Positions 1 through 8,436 of a DNA stretch of 64,000 nt are shown one piece after another. The stretch covers positions 992,001-1,056,000 of the forward strand of contig NZ_CP151633.1 of NCBI RefSeq assembly GCF_038397715.1. The letters are read 5' to 3'. The position numbers and the translations under genes were made by a program. Position 1 is the first letter of the stretch, and every line of letters begins with the position of its first letter. Below the pieces are notes generated by a model. It had not been told where the DNA came from. It searched no databases and was given only the letters and a program-made list of their open reading frames with translations. This stretch comes from Microbacterium sp. LWO14-1.2 (GTDB lineage: Bacteria > Actinomycetota > Actinomycetes > Actinomycetales > Microbacteriaceae).

Positions 1-37
1 TAGGACTCTATCCCGCCGCCGTACAGGGAGAGAACCG

Positions 38-421
38 ATGAGCCGCGCGAAGGTCACCGGGGAGACGCCGAAGCACGCCGCAGGGAAGTGCCACTGGACC
101 GAGGGTGGGAGGCTCGCATGCCTCCGCCCTGCCGTCGCGCACTTCCTGATCGGCGCGCCGCCGACCGACTGGTGCACATGGGCTTGCCCGGAGCACGTCG
201 ACCAGGCCCGCGAACTGCCGGAGGTGTTCGACGAGCACCCCGCGGACTACTCGTGTCTCGCCGCCGCGGGCGAGCGGGGGCAGTGGATCTACTCGACGCC
301 TGATCGCGTCGGATGGTGCGAACCGGACGACTCCGAGGAGAACCACCTTCTGACCCGTGAGCTCGTAAGCACGGGCGCACCCGCCACCCCGGGAGAGAAC
401 CGAGAGGAACAGAACCGATGA
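38..421 (+). CDS. Hypothetical phage protein, 127 aa
   Basis: I do not recognise this family. The protein is acidic and cysteine-containing, with several Trp-Cys and Cys pairs (Cys19, Cys28, and the Cys/Trp cluster near 46-50) that could bind metal. A GGGAGAG Shine-Dalgarno lies 5-6 bases before the ATG. It starts a run of small, translationally coupled genes (38-1801), and its stop overlaps the next start in an ATGA arrangement. Its place ahead of the terminase genes suggests a small late-early accessory gene of the prophage. The first three bases of the window, TAG, may be the stop of the preceding gene. Confidence 0.7.
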   Translation: MSRAKVTGETPKHAAGKCHWTEGGRLACLRPAVAHFLIGAPPTDWCTWACPEHVDQARELPEVFDEHPADYSCLAAAGERGQWIYSTPDRVGWCEPDDSEENHLLTRELVSTGAPATPGENREEQNR

Positions 422-762
422 CTGACCAGGGATGCCCCGAGGGCATGTACCCGCTCGATTCGACCTACGAGGCGAACGACTTCGGCACGTTCGAGCAGCT
501 TCAGAGTGAGGCCGAGGCGGCGTCAAATTCGCTCAACCTGCCGCTGTCGTGGTTCTTCGACGACGGCGAGTACGACGAGGAAGGGCCGAGCTTCACCCTC
601 GTGTCCCTCATGCCGCGAAAGCACGGGAGCACCTGGAGCATGCGCACACGCAGCTTCGACCGTGACACGGTGCAGGCATGGCTCGATACGTGGATGCGCG
701 GTGAGATCGACCGTTGGTTCGGTTGGGGCGAGGCTGAGCAGGGAGAGGCGGTAGACCGATGA
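418..762 (+). CDS. Hypothetical phage protein, 114 aa
   Basis: Unrecognised soluble acidic protein with a Trp-rich C-terminal half. The start overlaps the previous stop by four bases (ATGA), indicating translational coupling. Its own stop overlaps the next gene's start in the same way. There are no membrane segments or known motifs. Its reality rests on the tight gene packing, good actinobacterial codon use and the Shine-Dalgarno-like purine run ahead of the start. Confidence 0.7.
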   Translation: MTDQGCPEGMYPLDSTYEANDFGTFEQLQSEAEAASNSLNLPLSWFFDDGEYDEEGPSFTLVSLMPRKHGSTWSMRTRSFDRDTVQAWLDTWMRGEIDRWFGWGEAEQGEAVDR

Positions 763-1145
763 GCGATCAGATGAGCGCCGTCGAGCACGCGATCTGGGAG
801 GTTCTGGAGCCTCGCCTCGAAGACGTGATCGACCTTGATCTCAACGACGTTGACGACTCGCGGACGTTCCGCGAACTTGTGCGACAGATCGCATCGGCGG
901 CGTCCGTCGTTACCGAGGAACCGGAATGGGAGTACGGCGTCGAGTCGCGATTCGAGGAGAGCGACGAGGCATATGACGCGGTCGAGTGGATGTCGCGCGA
1001 GCAAGCCGAGGAGGTGGCTCGCGACCAGAACGAGGAGGAGGCACACGAGGACGGTTATGTGCGCCTCGTCCATCGGGTCGTGAAGCGCATCCCAGCTGTT
1101 CCTCCTGGCCCGTGGCTCCCGGTAGAGCAGGGAGACGAGACGTGA
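759..1145 (+). CDS. Hypothetical phage protein, 128 aa
   Basis: Unrecognised, strongly acidic small protein (many Glu and Asp) with no visible membrane segment. The ATG overlaps the previous stop (ATGA) and its stop overlaps the following GTG start (GTGA). It is therefore one link of a coupled chain of small prophage genes. The acidic charge would fit a DNA-mimic or protein-binding role, but nothing in the sequence proves this. Confidence 0.7.
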   Translation: MSDQMSAVEHAIWEVLEPRLEDVIDLDLNDVDDSRTFRELVRQIASAASVVTEEPEWEYGVESRFEESDEAYDAVEWMSREQAEEVARDQNEEEAHEDGYVRLVHRVVKRIPAVPPGPWLPVEQGDET

Positions 1146-1273
1146 GGTGCGCGTGGTGGCGTGGCGGCCACGCCTGGCAATGGGGTGACCCGTACCAGCT
1201 CGTGACCGAATGGATCCGGGTAGCGAAGTGCTCCCGGTGCGGGAAACGGAAAGCGAAGGAGATCATCAGATGA
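1142..1273 (+). CDS. Small zinc-ribbon-like phage protein, 43 aa
   Basis: A short gene with a GTG start overlapping the previous stop (GTGA) and ending in an ATGA overlap with the next gene. The protein has a lone Cys near the N terminus (Cys3, followed by Trp-Trp) and a C-terminal Cys-Ser-Arg-Cys knuckle followed by basic residues. Small phage proteins with this Cys/Trp/CxxC layout are common in actinobacterial phages and are presumed to bind zinc. The function is unknown. The double overlap with its neighbours is the best support that it is translated. Confidence 0.65.
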   Translation: MRCAWWRGGHAWQWGDPYQLVTEWIRVAKCSRCGKRKAKEIIR

Positions 1274-1599
1274 CCAACCCCGAGACCGTGTTCATCCTCG
1301 ACGGCGAACTCGCCCGCGACGAGGGACACCACGACCTCCTCCCCCTCCCCCTCGCGTTCACCACACGGGAAGCCGCCGAAGCGTACGTGACAGCGCAGGG
1401 CTCACTGTGGGGCGAGTGGGAGATCCGCCCCGTCCCCATGGCCAGCCCCCTCACCGCACCCACGGAACCTCCCACCTCCAACCCCGACGCACTCCGCAAC
1501 TGCGGTGTCACCACTCTCCACGCCCCACACACCTGGGGCGACCACCCACCGTTCTACTGCTGCATCACCGAACCCGGAACGGAGGACACCGATGCCTGA
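1270..1599 (+). CDS. Hypothetical phage protein, 109 aa
   Basis: Unrecognised protein. The N-terminal half resembles small proteins that track a displayed or encoded value (a short beta-hairpin start followed by 'TTREAAEAYV'), and the C-terminal half is Pro/Thr/His-rich. The start at 1270 is chosen over an upstream in-frame ATG because it makes the ATGA overlap with the preceding gene. It overlaps the start of the helix-turn-helix gene that follows. Confidence 0.65.
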   Translation: MTNPETVFILDGELARDEGHHDLLPLPLAFTTREAAEAYVTAQGSLWGEWEIRPVPMASPLTAPTEPPTSNPDALRNCGVTTLHAPHTWGDHPPFYCCITEPGTEDTDA

Positions 1600-1801
1600 C
1601 CCGAAGGAGTGGATCACCGTGAAGGAGGCCGCGTTCCTCGCCGACCGCGACGTCCGCCAGATCTACCGCTGGATCGACAACGGACTCCTCGCCACCCGCA
1701 AGACCACACGCGGCGTCACGCAGGTGCTGTCGAAAGCCGTGCAGCGGATCGAGACGGAGGTGAAGCGGGGCCGACCCAAGGGGTCTGCGTCCAGGCGATA
1801 A
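1592..1801 (+). CDS. Helix-turn-helix DNA-binding protein (MerR/excisionase-like), 69 aa
   Basis: A one-domain protein with the layout of excisionase/AlpA-type winged helix-turn-helix proteins: 'WITVKEAAFLAD' (helix 1), 'RQIYRWIDNGLL' (recognition helix), and a short wing. It ends in a basic tail rich in Lys and Arg. The ATG at 1592 overlaps the previous gene by eight bases and is preceded by GGAGG. Such proteins act as phage regulators or recombination directionality factors. Lying just before the terminase genes, a late-gene regulator or HNH/terminase accessory role is equally possible. A strong hairpin follows it. Confidence 0.75.
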   Translation: MPDPKEWITVKEAAFLADRDVRQIYRWIDNGLLATRKTTRGVTQVLSKAVQRIETEVKRGRPKGSASRR

Positions 1802-1889
1802 CCCGAGACACGTCCTGATATCGAATAAGCGTGCATTAATTCGTCAAAGCCGTCACGATAGAAACAGCAGGACGAGTCTGTCCACAGCA

Positions 1890-1929
1890 CGAAGCCCCGG
1901 CCCCTCAAGCGAGGGACACCGGGGCTTCG
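1890..1929. terminator. Bidirectional hairpin terminator
   Basis: A perfect 11-bp stem (CGAAGCCCCGG paired with CCGGGGCTTCG) with an inner CCCTC/GAGGG stem in the loop. It lies between the convergent helix-turn-helix gene (+) and the AbiJ-like gene (-). There is no long T run on either side. Its placement between convergent stops supports bidirectional termination. Confidence 0.75.
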
Positions 1930-1933
1930 CTCA

Positions 1934-2758
1934 TCAGGACTCGGAACTCGCTGCTGCCACCTTCGTCAGCAGGTTCACGAAGGCCGAGCAGGTGACGAGA
2001 AGGTACACCGCCATAGCCGCGTCGACTTCCTCGCCCCCGATATTCGCGTGACGCATCCCGCCCGCGTCGCTCGCGTAGCCGTACATCGCGCCCCATGCTT
2101 TGACGATTGCCGGATGGACGGGCAGGCCCACCTTCCCCAGCTCCTTCACGCCATCGCCAAGAGTCTTCTTGCCGGTCAGCGCATGGACGGACGCTTCGAC
2201 CGCAAGGATCGCCTCGCTGGCCACCTTCGCGTACTGGGGGTTGTGGCGATCTGCGAGCAGCGACACCGCGTTCTGCAGATGCCTACGCGCGACATCATCG
2301 GCGGCAGCGATCGCGGCTTCTACTTCGTTCGCGCTCTGCTCGTCTTCAACTGGCGCCAGCTCGGACCCGATGTAGCGGTACCCGACCAGGTCCTCCGTGA
2401 AGATCAGATTTGCGCGGCGCCGGAACTCGACAGCGGTTCGCTCATTCACCGCATCGTGCAGGATCTTCGCGAAGCCCTCCATTGCCTCCATCGCTTCAAC
2501 CCAGTCATCACGGAGAATGCGACTTTTCAGTTGGAGCTCGCACGACGGCCAAGAGAATTCATCCACCGCGCGCCCCAGAACCGACCGCCAGACATCGCGC
2601 ATCACAGTCCAGCCACGCCGATCTGTCAGCTCGCGGAGGTTTTCAGTCACGGGATGGATGAGGTTCCAGAGCCGAACACGGGTCGCCTCGTCGAGATCGT
2701 CCGTCTGCATCACCTCACGAATCGGCTTCTTCCCAATCCTCTGACCAAAGCTCGCCAT
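1934..2758 (-). CDS. AbiJ-NTD4 domain protein, probable phage-exclusion (Abi) moron
   Basis: A 274-aa soluble protein on the strand opposite to the late operon. Residues 1-100 carry the AbiJ N-terminal domain 4 pattern: a start like 'SFGQRIGKKPIREVMQTDDL', the 'RLWN' motif at 29-32 and 'DDWVEAMEAMEGF' at 84-96. The C-terminal part matches the usual partner region of this family: 'LVGYRYIGSELAP' (124-136), 'HNPQYAKVASEAI' (172-184), 'YGYASDAGGMRHA' (226-238) and 'CSAFVNLL' (257-264). The family occurs beside abortive-infection and defence genes and the C-terminal helical region is HEPN-like. A GGGAGGG ribosome site lies six bases before the ATG. Exclusion of competing phages is inferred, not shown. 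Confidence 0.85.
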   Translation of the reverse strand: MASFGQRIGKKPIREVMQTDDLDEATRVRLWNLIHPVTENLRELTDRRGWTVMRDVWRSVLGRAVDEFSWPSCELQLKSRILRDDWVEAMEAMEGFAKILHDAVNERTAVEFRRRANLIFTEDLVGYRYIGSELAPVEDEQSANEVEAAIAAADDVARRHLQNAVSLLADRHNPQYAKVASEAILAVEASVHALTGKKTLGDGVKELGKVGLPVHPAIVKAWGAMYGYASDAGGMRHANIGGEEVDAAMAVYLLVTCSAFVNLLTKVAAASSES

Positions 2759-2851
2759 CGAACACCCTCCCTAGGCCGCGAGCCTCCAAAGTACCGCGCC
2801 AACAGAGCGCATCCCGCATAGGGCAAGAGGCCCGAGTCGAGGTGATCTACC

Positions 2852-3364
2852 GTGGCGCGTTCACCGATGAACCCCGAAACGCAGGAACGCGCGAAGGCTC
2901 TGTTCGATCAGGGCATGTCCCGCAACGCGATCGCTCGCGAGCTCGACCTTGACCCGGCGACGATCACCCGGTGGGCGAAGCGCGCTGGCGTGGAGTTTGA
3001 CCGATCGGAGACAGAGGCGGCGACGAAGGCTCACACGATCGACCTCGCGGCTGGTCGGATCCGTCTGGCGGAGAAGATGCTCGCGGCGTCGGAGGACATG
3101 CTTGATCGCATCGACGACGAGTACGTGGTGTACAACTTCGGCGGCAAGGACAACACGTTCGAGCAGCGCACTCTGGACTCGGCGCCGGTTGAGGTGCGGC
3201 GGAACGTCATCACCACGGCCGGCATCACGTTCGACAAGCTGACTCGCATCGTCGAGCGGTCGGACACGGGCCTCGAGCAGGCGGTGGGTGTTCTCGACAC
3301 TCTCGCTGAGGGGTTCCGGGCAGCAGCGGACATATACCGAGCTGAGACTCCAGATGAGGCTTGA
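2852..3364 (+). CDS. Helix-turn-helix phage protein, probable small terminase subunit
   Basis: A 170-aa protein with an N-terminal helix-turn-helix (about residues 10-45, 'ALFDQGMSRNAIARELDLD' then 'ITRWAKRAG'). A long helical region follows (60-165), which would suit the oligomerisation core of a small terminase. It starts with GTG and overlaps the large terminase start by 11 bases. By position and architecture it should recognise phage DNA and load the packaging motor. Sequence similarity alone does not prove it, since short helix-turn-helix proteins next to terminases vary widely. Confidence 0.75.
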   Translation: MARSPMNPETQERAKALFDQGMSRNAIARELDLDPATITRWAKRAGVEFDRSETEAATKAHTIDLAAGRIRLAEKMLAASEDMLDRIDDEYVVYNFGGKDNTFEQRTLDSAPVEVRRNVITTAGITFDKLTRIVERSDTGLEQAVGVLDTLAEGFRAAADIYRAETPDEA

Positions 3365-4670
3365 GGAGATCGAGCGGTCCGCGTCGCGTGCGCAGATCCT
3401 GTCCCTCGTCGATGCGATGCGGTTCAAGCTCGCGCTGTGGTTCGGGTCGGTGTCGGCCGGGAAGACCGTGATCAGCCTGTGGGCGTTCCTGCTCGCGATC
3501 CGTCTCGCCCCGCGTACCGGGATCATCGTGATTGTCGGGCGCACTATGACGACGGTGTACCAGAACGTGTTCGTCCTGTTCCAGAACACCTCAATCTTCG
3601 GCACGCTGATCGCCTCGCAGATCCACTACACGCCCGGCGCGAGCTCGGCACGGATCCTCGGCCGCGAGGTCATGGTCATCGGCGCGCACAACGCCGAGGC
3701 GGTCGGCCGCATCCAGGGTTCAACGATCGCGCTCGCGTACGTCGACGAGGCGGCACTGCTGCCCGAGGCGTTCTGGAACATGCTCGTCTCCCGCCTCCGT
3801 GTCGAAGGCGCACGTCTCCTCGCGACGATGAACCCGGCGTCGCGGAACCACTGGATCCGGAAGAACTGGATCGTCCCCGGCGCCGCGAAGAACCTCATCT
3901 CGTTCCACTTCACGATGAAGGACAACCCGAACCTGCCGGCCGAGTACATCGCCGACATGGAACGGTCGTACTCCGGTGTGTTCTACGACCGGATGATCAA
4001 GGGCGAGTGGACGAACGCTGAGGGCGCCGTGTACCCGATGTGGGACCCGGAACGTCACATCATCCCGTTCGAGAAGATGCCGCGCCTGCGTGACGTCATG
4101 GGTATCGGGATGGACTACGGCACCACGAACACGACCGCGGCGCTCATGCTCGGCGTCACCGACGAGCAGAAGGTCGACAAGTACGGGCGCACCGTCCCCC
4201 ACTCCCGCCTCGTGCTCATGGACGAGTGGCGGTACAACCCGAAGGACCACGACAACCTTCGTCTCACGGACGCCGCTCTCTCGCAGCGGTTCCGCGACTG
4301 GCTGCCCAGCGACCACACCCCGTACCCGCTCGCGATCCCGCCGCGGTTCCTGATGCTCGACCCGGCTGCCGCGTCGATGCACATGCAGATGCAGCAGGAC
4401 CTCCGCGGCACCGGACTCTCCCCCTGGCCGGCGGTGAACGATGTGCTCCCCGGGATCAAGACGATCGCGAACCTCCTCGACAACGACCAGATGATCGTCA
4501 CCGACCGGTGCGAGGGCTGGAACAGCGAAGTCACCGAGTACCGATGGTCAGAGAAGGCGACCAACAACGGCGACGACGAAGTGGTCAAGGAAGACGACCA
4601 CTCCCTCGACGCGGGCCGCTACATCACCCACTCGACCGAGAACTACTGGCGGACGCAGGTCGCTGCCTGA
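3354..4670 (+). CDS. Terminase large subunit (DNA packaging ATPase/nuclease)
   Basis: A 438-aa motor protein that pumps DNA into proheads and cuts it. The ATPase domain has a Walker A motif GSVSAGKT at 31-38 and Walker B with catalytic acid IALAYVDEA at 125-133, followed by the coupling motif 'ATMNPAS' near 157-163. The C-terminal RNase H-like nuclease has candidate metal-binding acids D254 ('GMDYGTTN'), D336 ('MLDPAAA') and D415/D419 ('DDHSLDAGRY'). The start at 3354 is preferred over an upstream in-frame ATG because the protein then begins just before the ATPase fold and overlaps the preceding gene by only 11 bases. Confidence 0.95.
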   Translation: MRLEEIERSASRAQILSLVDAMRFKLALWFGSVSAGKTVISLWAFLLAIRLAPRTGIIVIVGRTMTTVYQNVFVLFQNTSIFGTLIASQIHYTPGASSARILGREVMVIGAHNAEAVGRIQGSTIALAYVDEAALLPEAFWNMLVSRLRVEGARLLATMNPASRNHWIRKNWIVPGAAKNLISFHFTMKDNPNLPAEYIADMERSYSGVFYDRMIKGEWTNAEGAVYPMWDPERHIIPFEKMPRLRDVMGIGMDYGTTNTTAALMLGVTDEQKVDKYGRTVPHSRLVLMDEWRYNPKDHDNLRLTDAALSQRFRDWLPSDHTPYPLAIPPRFLMLDPAAASMHMQMQQDLRGTGLSPWPAVNDVLPGIKTIANLLDNDQMIVTDRCEGWNSEVTEYRWSEKATNNGDDEVVKEDDHSLDAGRYITHSTENYWRTQVAA

Positions 4671-4685
4671 CCCGAAGGGGAACCC

Positions 4686-6257
4686 ATGCCGATCCCCGCC
4701 CCGAACACTCCCTGGCTGCCCGCCCCGTGGGACACCGCGTACCGGTCGTTCGCAGAGAACGACGCCTGGTACACCGGCGACACCGCCGCGCTCGCGAAGA
4801 TGTACCGCCGCGACGCCGCCGCTCAGGCGACACACCAGCATCGGGGTCAGCCGATGCGCGGCGGGCTTGTCGGCGCAGCGACCCGCATGTTCTGGGGCCG
4901 CCCCGTCCCCGCCGGAGAGAACCGCGTCCGCCTACATGTGCCTGCCCCGGCGGATCTCGCCGCGCTCGCGTCGGACCTCGTGTTTGCCGAGCCGCCCGAG
5001 GTGAAGCTCGAGAAGACGCTCCGGGCTGTCGGGCGGGCGCAGGACCGCCTCGACCTGATCGCGAACGGTGACGAAGCGCACGCGACGTTCAACCAGATGG
5101 GTGAGCTGAAGTCCGCGCTCGGTGCTGTCGCGCTCGTCGTCCGCTGGGACACGACCGTCGCTGATCACGTATGGCTGGAACCGTCCGCCGCGGACGTCAT
5201 CATTCCCACGTTCCGCATGGGGCGGATGGTCGAGTGCACGCTCTGGTCCGAGTATGTGAAGGGGTCGGTGTACTACCGGCACCTTGAGCACCACATGGTC
5301 GGTGCGATCGAGCACGCCCTGTACGCCGGGTCGGAGAACAACCTTGGCCGGCGTGTGCCGCTCACCGAGATCGCCGAGACGTCCACGTACGCGGAGCTTG
5401 TCGATGACGACTCCCGCATCCTCACGAACATCGACCGGCTCACCGCGATCTACAACCCCAACATCCCGACCGCGGCATGGCGGAAGAAGGGCGTCCTCGC
5501 GAACACGGGACGCTCCGACTTCGCCCAGCTGCACTCCCTGTTCGACAGCCTCGACGAGACGTTCTCCTCATGGATGCGGGACCTGCGCCTCGGCGCCGGC
5601 AAGATCCTCGTCCCGGAGGCCGCGCTCGACTACACCGGGCTCGGACAGGGCGCATCGTTCGACTCCGGCCGGGAGATCTTCGCCGGGCTGAACATGCCTG
5701 GAAGGCCCGGCGAGGTCGCGTTCGACAAGGTGCAGTTCGAGATCCGCACCGAAGCGCACGAGAAGACAGCGTTCGCGATCTACCGTGAGATCCTCCGTAA
5801 GGCCGGGTTCTCCCAGTCCGCGTGGGGCGACTACACCGGCGTGACGGGGCAGATGACCGCCACGGAGGTCTCCGACCGCGAGAAAGCGTCCGAGCGCACC
5901 AGGGACAAGAAGATCCTGCAGGAGCGCGTCGCGATCGGCAGGGCCGCGTCGGTGGCGTTGGAGATCGACGGGCTCGTGTTCCCCGGCAAGGGCGGCGGCC
6001 GGTTCGACCAGCCGACCGTCGTGTTCCCCGACGTGTCCCAGGAAGACCCGGAGAAGCTCGCCCGCACCCTCACCCTCCTCGACACCGCGTCGGCGATCTC
6101 GCTCGAGCAGAAGGTCCGCCGCGCGAACCCCGACTGGGAAGATCCCCAGATCGAGGAGGAGGTCGCGAAGATCCAGGCCGAGCGCGCCGTGGTGACGCCG
6201 GCCGCGTTCACCGGCGACGACCCCGATCGTGAGGACCCCGAGGTCGACGGAGCTTGA
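4686..6257 (+). CDS. Phage portal protein
   Basis: A 523-aa protein directly after the large terminase, of the SPP1 Gp6-like portal type. It begins with 'WLPAPWDTAYRSFAENDAWYTGD', typical of actinophage portals, and has mixed alpha/beta wing and clip regions. Its C terminus is charged and rich in Asp and Glu. The portal dodecamer forms the DNA entry vertex and docks the terminase. An ATG with an AGGGG ribosome site lies 15 bases after the terminase stop. Length is in the normal range for portals. Confidence 0.93.
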   Translation: MPIPAPNTPWLPAPWDTAYRSFAENDAWYTGDTAALAKMYRRDAAAQATHQHRGQPMRGGLVGAATRMFWGRPVPAGENRVRLHVPAPADLAALASDLVFAEPPEVKLEKTLRAVGRAQDRLDLIANGDEAHATFNQMGELKSALGAVALVVRWDTTVADHVWLEPSAADVIIPTFRMGRMVECTLWSEYVKGSVYYRHLEHHMVGAIEHALYAGSENNLGRRVPLTEIAETSTYAELVDDDSRILTNIDRLTAIYNPNIPTAAWRKKGVLANTGRSDFAQLHSLFDSLDETFSSWMRDLRLGAGKILVPEAALDYTGLGQGASFDSGREIFAGLNMPGRPGEVAFDKVQFEIRTEAHEKTAFAIYREILRKAGFSQSAWGDYTGVTGQMTATEVSDREKASERTRDKKILQERVAIGRAASVALEIDGLVFPGKGGGRFDQPTVVFPDVSQEDPEKLARTLTLLDTASAISLEQKVRRANPDWEDPQIEEEVAKIQAERAVVTPAAFTGDDPDREDPEVDGA

Positions 6258-6274
6258 GCGGCGTTAGGCGCCTT

Positions 6275-6484
6275 TCACGGGAGGCCCAGCACCGGAAGCA
6301 ACCACGCATGCACGGCGGGGATCGACATCAGCGAGGCACCCAGGGACGCCAGAATCACCGTCAGGTACCACTTGCGGCTGCGTACCTTTACACCGCCCTG
6401 ACGTCGAAACCGTAGTGCGAGCACAACGCCCGCGAGGAACAGCGCCCCTCCAATGATGAGGATCACTACGTAGATCGGCGACAT
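6275..6484 (-). CDS. Small two-TM membrane protein, probable moron
   Basis: A 69-aa protein encoded against the late operon between portal and MuF genes. It has two hydrophobic segments (about 4-25 and 41-66) separated by a basic stretch 'RRQGGVKVRSRKW'. I do not recognise the family. Reverse-strand membrane proteins in prophage late operons are often expressed from the lysogen and can block superinfection, but that role is only inferred. An overlapping alternative reading on the same strand has no membrane pattern and is not preferred. Confidence 0.6.
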   Translation of the reverse strand: MSPIYVVILIIGGALFLAGVVLALRFRRQGGVKVRSRKWYLTVILASLGASLMSIPAVHAWLLPVLGLP

Positions 6485-6549
6485 GGCCCGATGCTACTGG
6501 AGCGCCTCGCACCGTTGGGCGTCTCGTCGCCGCCGATCGGGGGTGCCTC

Positions 6550-7755
6550 GTGGCGCTGTTCGTCCCGAACCCTGAGCGTTCCGCCGTGGAGGAGCTGATC
6601 GAGGAACTCTCGGTCTACCTGGCGCAGCGGTACCGCGACGCCGAGGACACGCTGATCCGGGAGGTCGCGAAGCAGGCGGCCCGTGACTTCCAGCTCGCCG
6701 CGCTACTCCCCACAGCGCCGGGCGGCATGGGGATGACGGCCGCGGAACGCCGCTACTGGAACCGCATCAACGCGGAACTCAACGCGCACCGCGCGGTCGC
6801 CGCACGCGAGCTGCAGGCACGCGCGATGCAGATCGTCTCCGACCTCCGCGAGGAGGATCTCGCGAACCGACTGATCGCAATCGCTGCGTCTGAGGGTGAA
6901 GCGGCTGCCGCCGCATCCCTTCGGTTCGCTGGCCTGAACGCGGTCGCCCCGATCACGGGCACGTCTTCACAGGCCGTCGCGATGGTGGCCCTGTCGCTGG
7001 AGAACCGGCTCGAGGTGCTGAACCAGCGCCTCACCCGGTACGCGCAGGACGCGTACCAGCGGATCGTCGCCATGTACTCGCCGAACACGCTCCTCGGCGT
7101 CACCACGTCGCGGGTGCAGCAGGCCGCCGCGGTGCAGCGGTTCCTCGCCGAGGGCATCACCGGGTTCGTCGACAGGTCGAACCGGCGGTGGACGGTCGGC
7201 GCGTACGCGGAAATGGCCGGCCGGACGACCGTGAACCGGGCGTTCAACGACGCCGGGATCTGGCGGATGGGCCAGGCGGGCATTCACCTCGTGACCGTCG
7301 TACGCGGCCTGGACTCCTGCCGGAAGTGCGCGGTATGGGCGGGCAAGATCCTGTCGACCGACGGCACACCGGCCGGGGTCCTCGAGCTCCCGCACGCGAC
7401 CCGCGATCAGACGGTGACCGTGGAGGTCGCCGGGACGGTCGAGGAAGCCCGCGCCGCAGGGTGGAACCACCCGAACTGCCGGTGCCGCCTCGTCGCCTAC
7501 TCCCCCGGCCTCACCATCCCGCAGGGCGACACCACGTACGACGAGGTGGCCGAGAAGGAACGCGCACAGCAGCGGGCCCTCGAGCGGGAGATCCGGTCGG
7601 CGAAGCGCCGCGAGGCGTCCGCGATGACCGACACCGACCGTCGGAAGGCCGCGCAGGACGTGCGCGACGCTCAGGCCGAAATGCGCGAGTTCATCCGCGA
7701 CACCGGCCGCCTGCGCCAGTCTTACCGAGAACAGCTCGGATTCGCCGACGGGTGA
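6550..7755 (+). CDS. Minor capsid protein of the MuF / Phage_min_cap2 type
   Basis: A 401-aa protein after the portal gene, where MuF-like minor capsid proteins normally lie. The N-terminal two thirds is helical. The signature is the C-terminal region 'GLDSCRKCAVWAGKIL' (about 255-270) and 'NHPNCRCRL' (about 309-317), matching the Cys/His pattern of Phage_min_cap2 proteins. A charged helical tail follows. It starts with GTG. Such proteins sit inside the capsid near the portal and help assembly. No ADP-ribosyltransferase or toxin domain is apparent. Confidence 0.85.
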   Translation: MALFVPNPERSAVEELIEELSVYLAQRYRDAEDTLIREVAKQAARDFQLAALLPTAPGGMGMTAAERRYWNRINAELNAHRAVAARELQARAMQIVSDLREEDLANRLIAIAASEGEAAAAASLRFAGLNAVAPITGTSSQAVAMVALSLENRLEVLNQRLTRYAQDAYQRIVAMYSPNTLLGVTTSRVQQAAAVQRFLAEGITGFVDRSNRRWTVGAYAEMAGRTTVNRAFNDAGIWRMGQAGIHLVTVVRGLDSCRKCAVWAGKILSTDGTPAGVLELPHATRDQTVTVEVAGTVEEARAAGWNHPNCRCRLVAYSPGLTIPQGDTTYDEVAEKERAQQRALEREIRSAKRREASAMTDTDRRKAAQDVRDAQAEMREFIRDTGRLRQSYREQLGFADG

Positions 7756-7877
7756 TAGACCACCAGACCATCCCGGCAGGGGTCAACGCGCAAGGCTCGT
7801 CATTGGCCGCTCCACGCGAAGGCTGCTCACGAAGGCGTCCACCTTTCGGCGCCAGGCAGACCTGCCCCTCGCCGGGA

Positions 7878-8321
7878 TCACTCCTGCTTGTAGGTAGCTC
7901 GGTGCCTGATGCGTCGCGTCGAACCGCTCGCGATGAAGGAGACCACAGCTGCAGCAACGGTGGTCACGATCGCTAGAACCACGTTCCACATGTCGGCCGA
8001 GTCGGTGAAGTCGAAGCCCGACAGAGCGAGCGCTACGACGGTGATCGCGACTGCGATGACGGCGACTGCGATGGACCATCCGAGTCGTCGACGAGCCGGA
8101 GCCTCCTCCACCCATGCCGCAACGCGAGCCGCCAGTTTGTCGCGACTCACCCTCAACGCGATCGTCTCGGGCGCCGTGGTCGGCATTCCCTCGAGGGCCT
8201 CGTTGATCGCCTTCAGCTGCCTGAGTTCTATCGACTCGCCTCGAACGTTCAGCCAGGCAACGCTGACCGACGCGATCGCCGCGATACCCGCGACGAGGAG
8301 CGTCACCACCCATGTCTCCAT
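7878..8321 (-). CDS. Membrane protein with three predicted TM segments, probable moron
   Basis: A 147-aa protein encoded against the late operon between MuF and scaffold genes. It starts with a hydrophobic segment (about 4-22), then has a soluble helical stretch and two close hydrophobic segments (about 82-101 and 108-131), and ends in a basic tail 'RRIRHRATYKQE'. The start at 8321 is chosen because the protein then begins with a membrane anchor; upstream in-frame starts would run through the 8348-8383 hairpin. The family is unknown. A lysogenic membrane protein affecting superinfection is a reasonable guess only. Confidence 0.65.
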   Translation of the reverse strand: METWVVTLLVAGIAAIASVSVAWLNVRGESIELRQLKAINEALEGMPTTAPETIALRVSRDKLAARVAAWVEEAPARRRLGWSIAVAVIAVAITVVALALSGFDFTDSADMWNVVLAIVTTVAAAVVSFIASGSTRRIRHRATYKQE

Positions 8322-8347
8322 CCGGCGATCGTATCGCCCCAAATTCC

Positions 8348-8383
8348 CCGTGCCGTCGTCGGCCCTGCACTGCGACGGCACGG
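8348..8383. terminator. Perfect 11-bp hairpin between moron and scaffold gene
   Basis: CCGTGCCGTCG pairs with CGACGGCACGG across a 14-nt loop. It lies just upstream of the reverse-strand membrane gene and upstream of the scaffold gene. It could end transcripts from the MuF side, or be an operator for the moron. There is no T run. Confidence 0.5.
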
Positions 8384-8436
8384 TCTGACTCCTCACGCGC
8401 AGGGCGTCGAGGTCACCGATGAGCAGGAGGCTCACC

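Noticed and set aside
3288..3353. Upstream start of the large terminase
   Set aside because: Would overlap the preceding gene by 77 bases and add a non-conserved extension; ATG 3354 is better.
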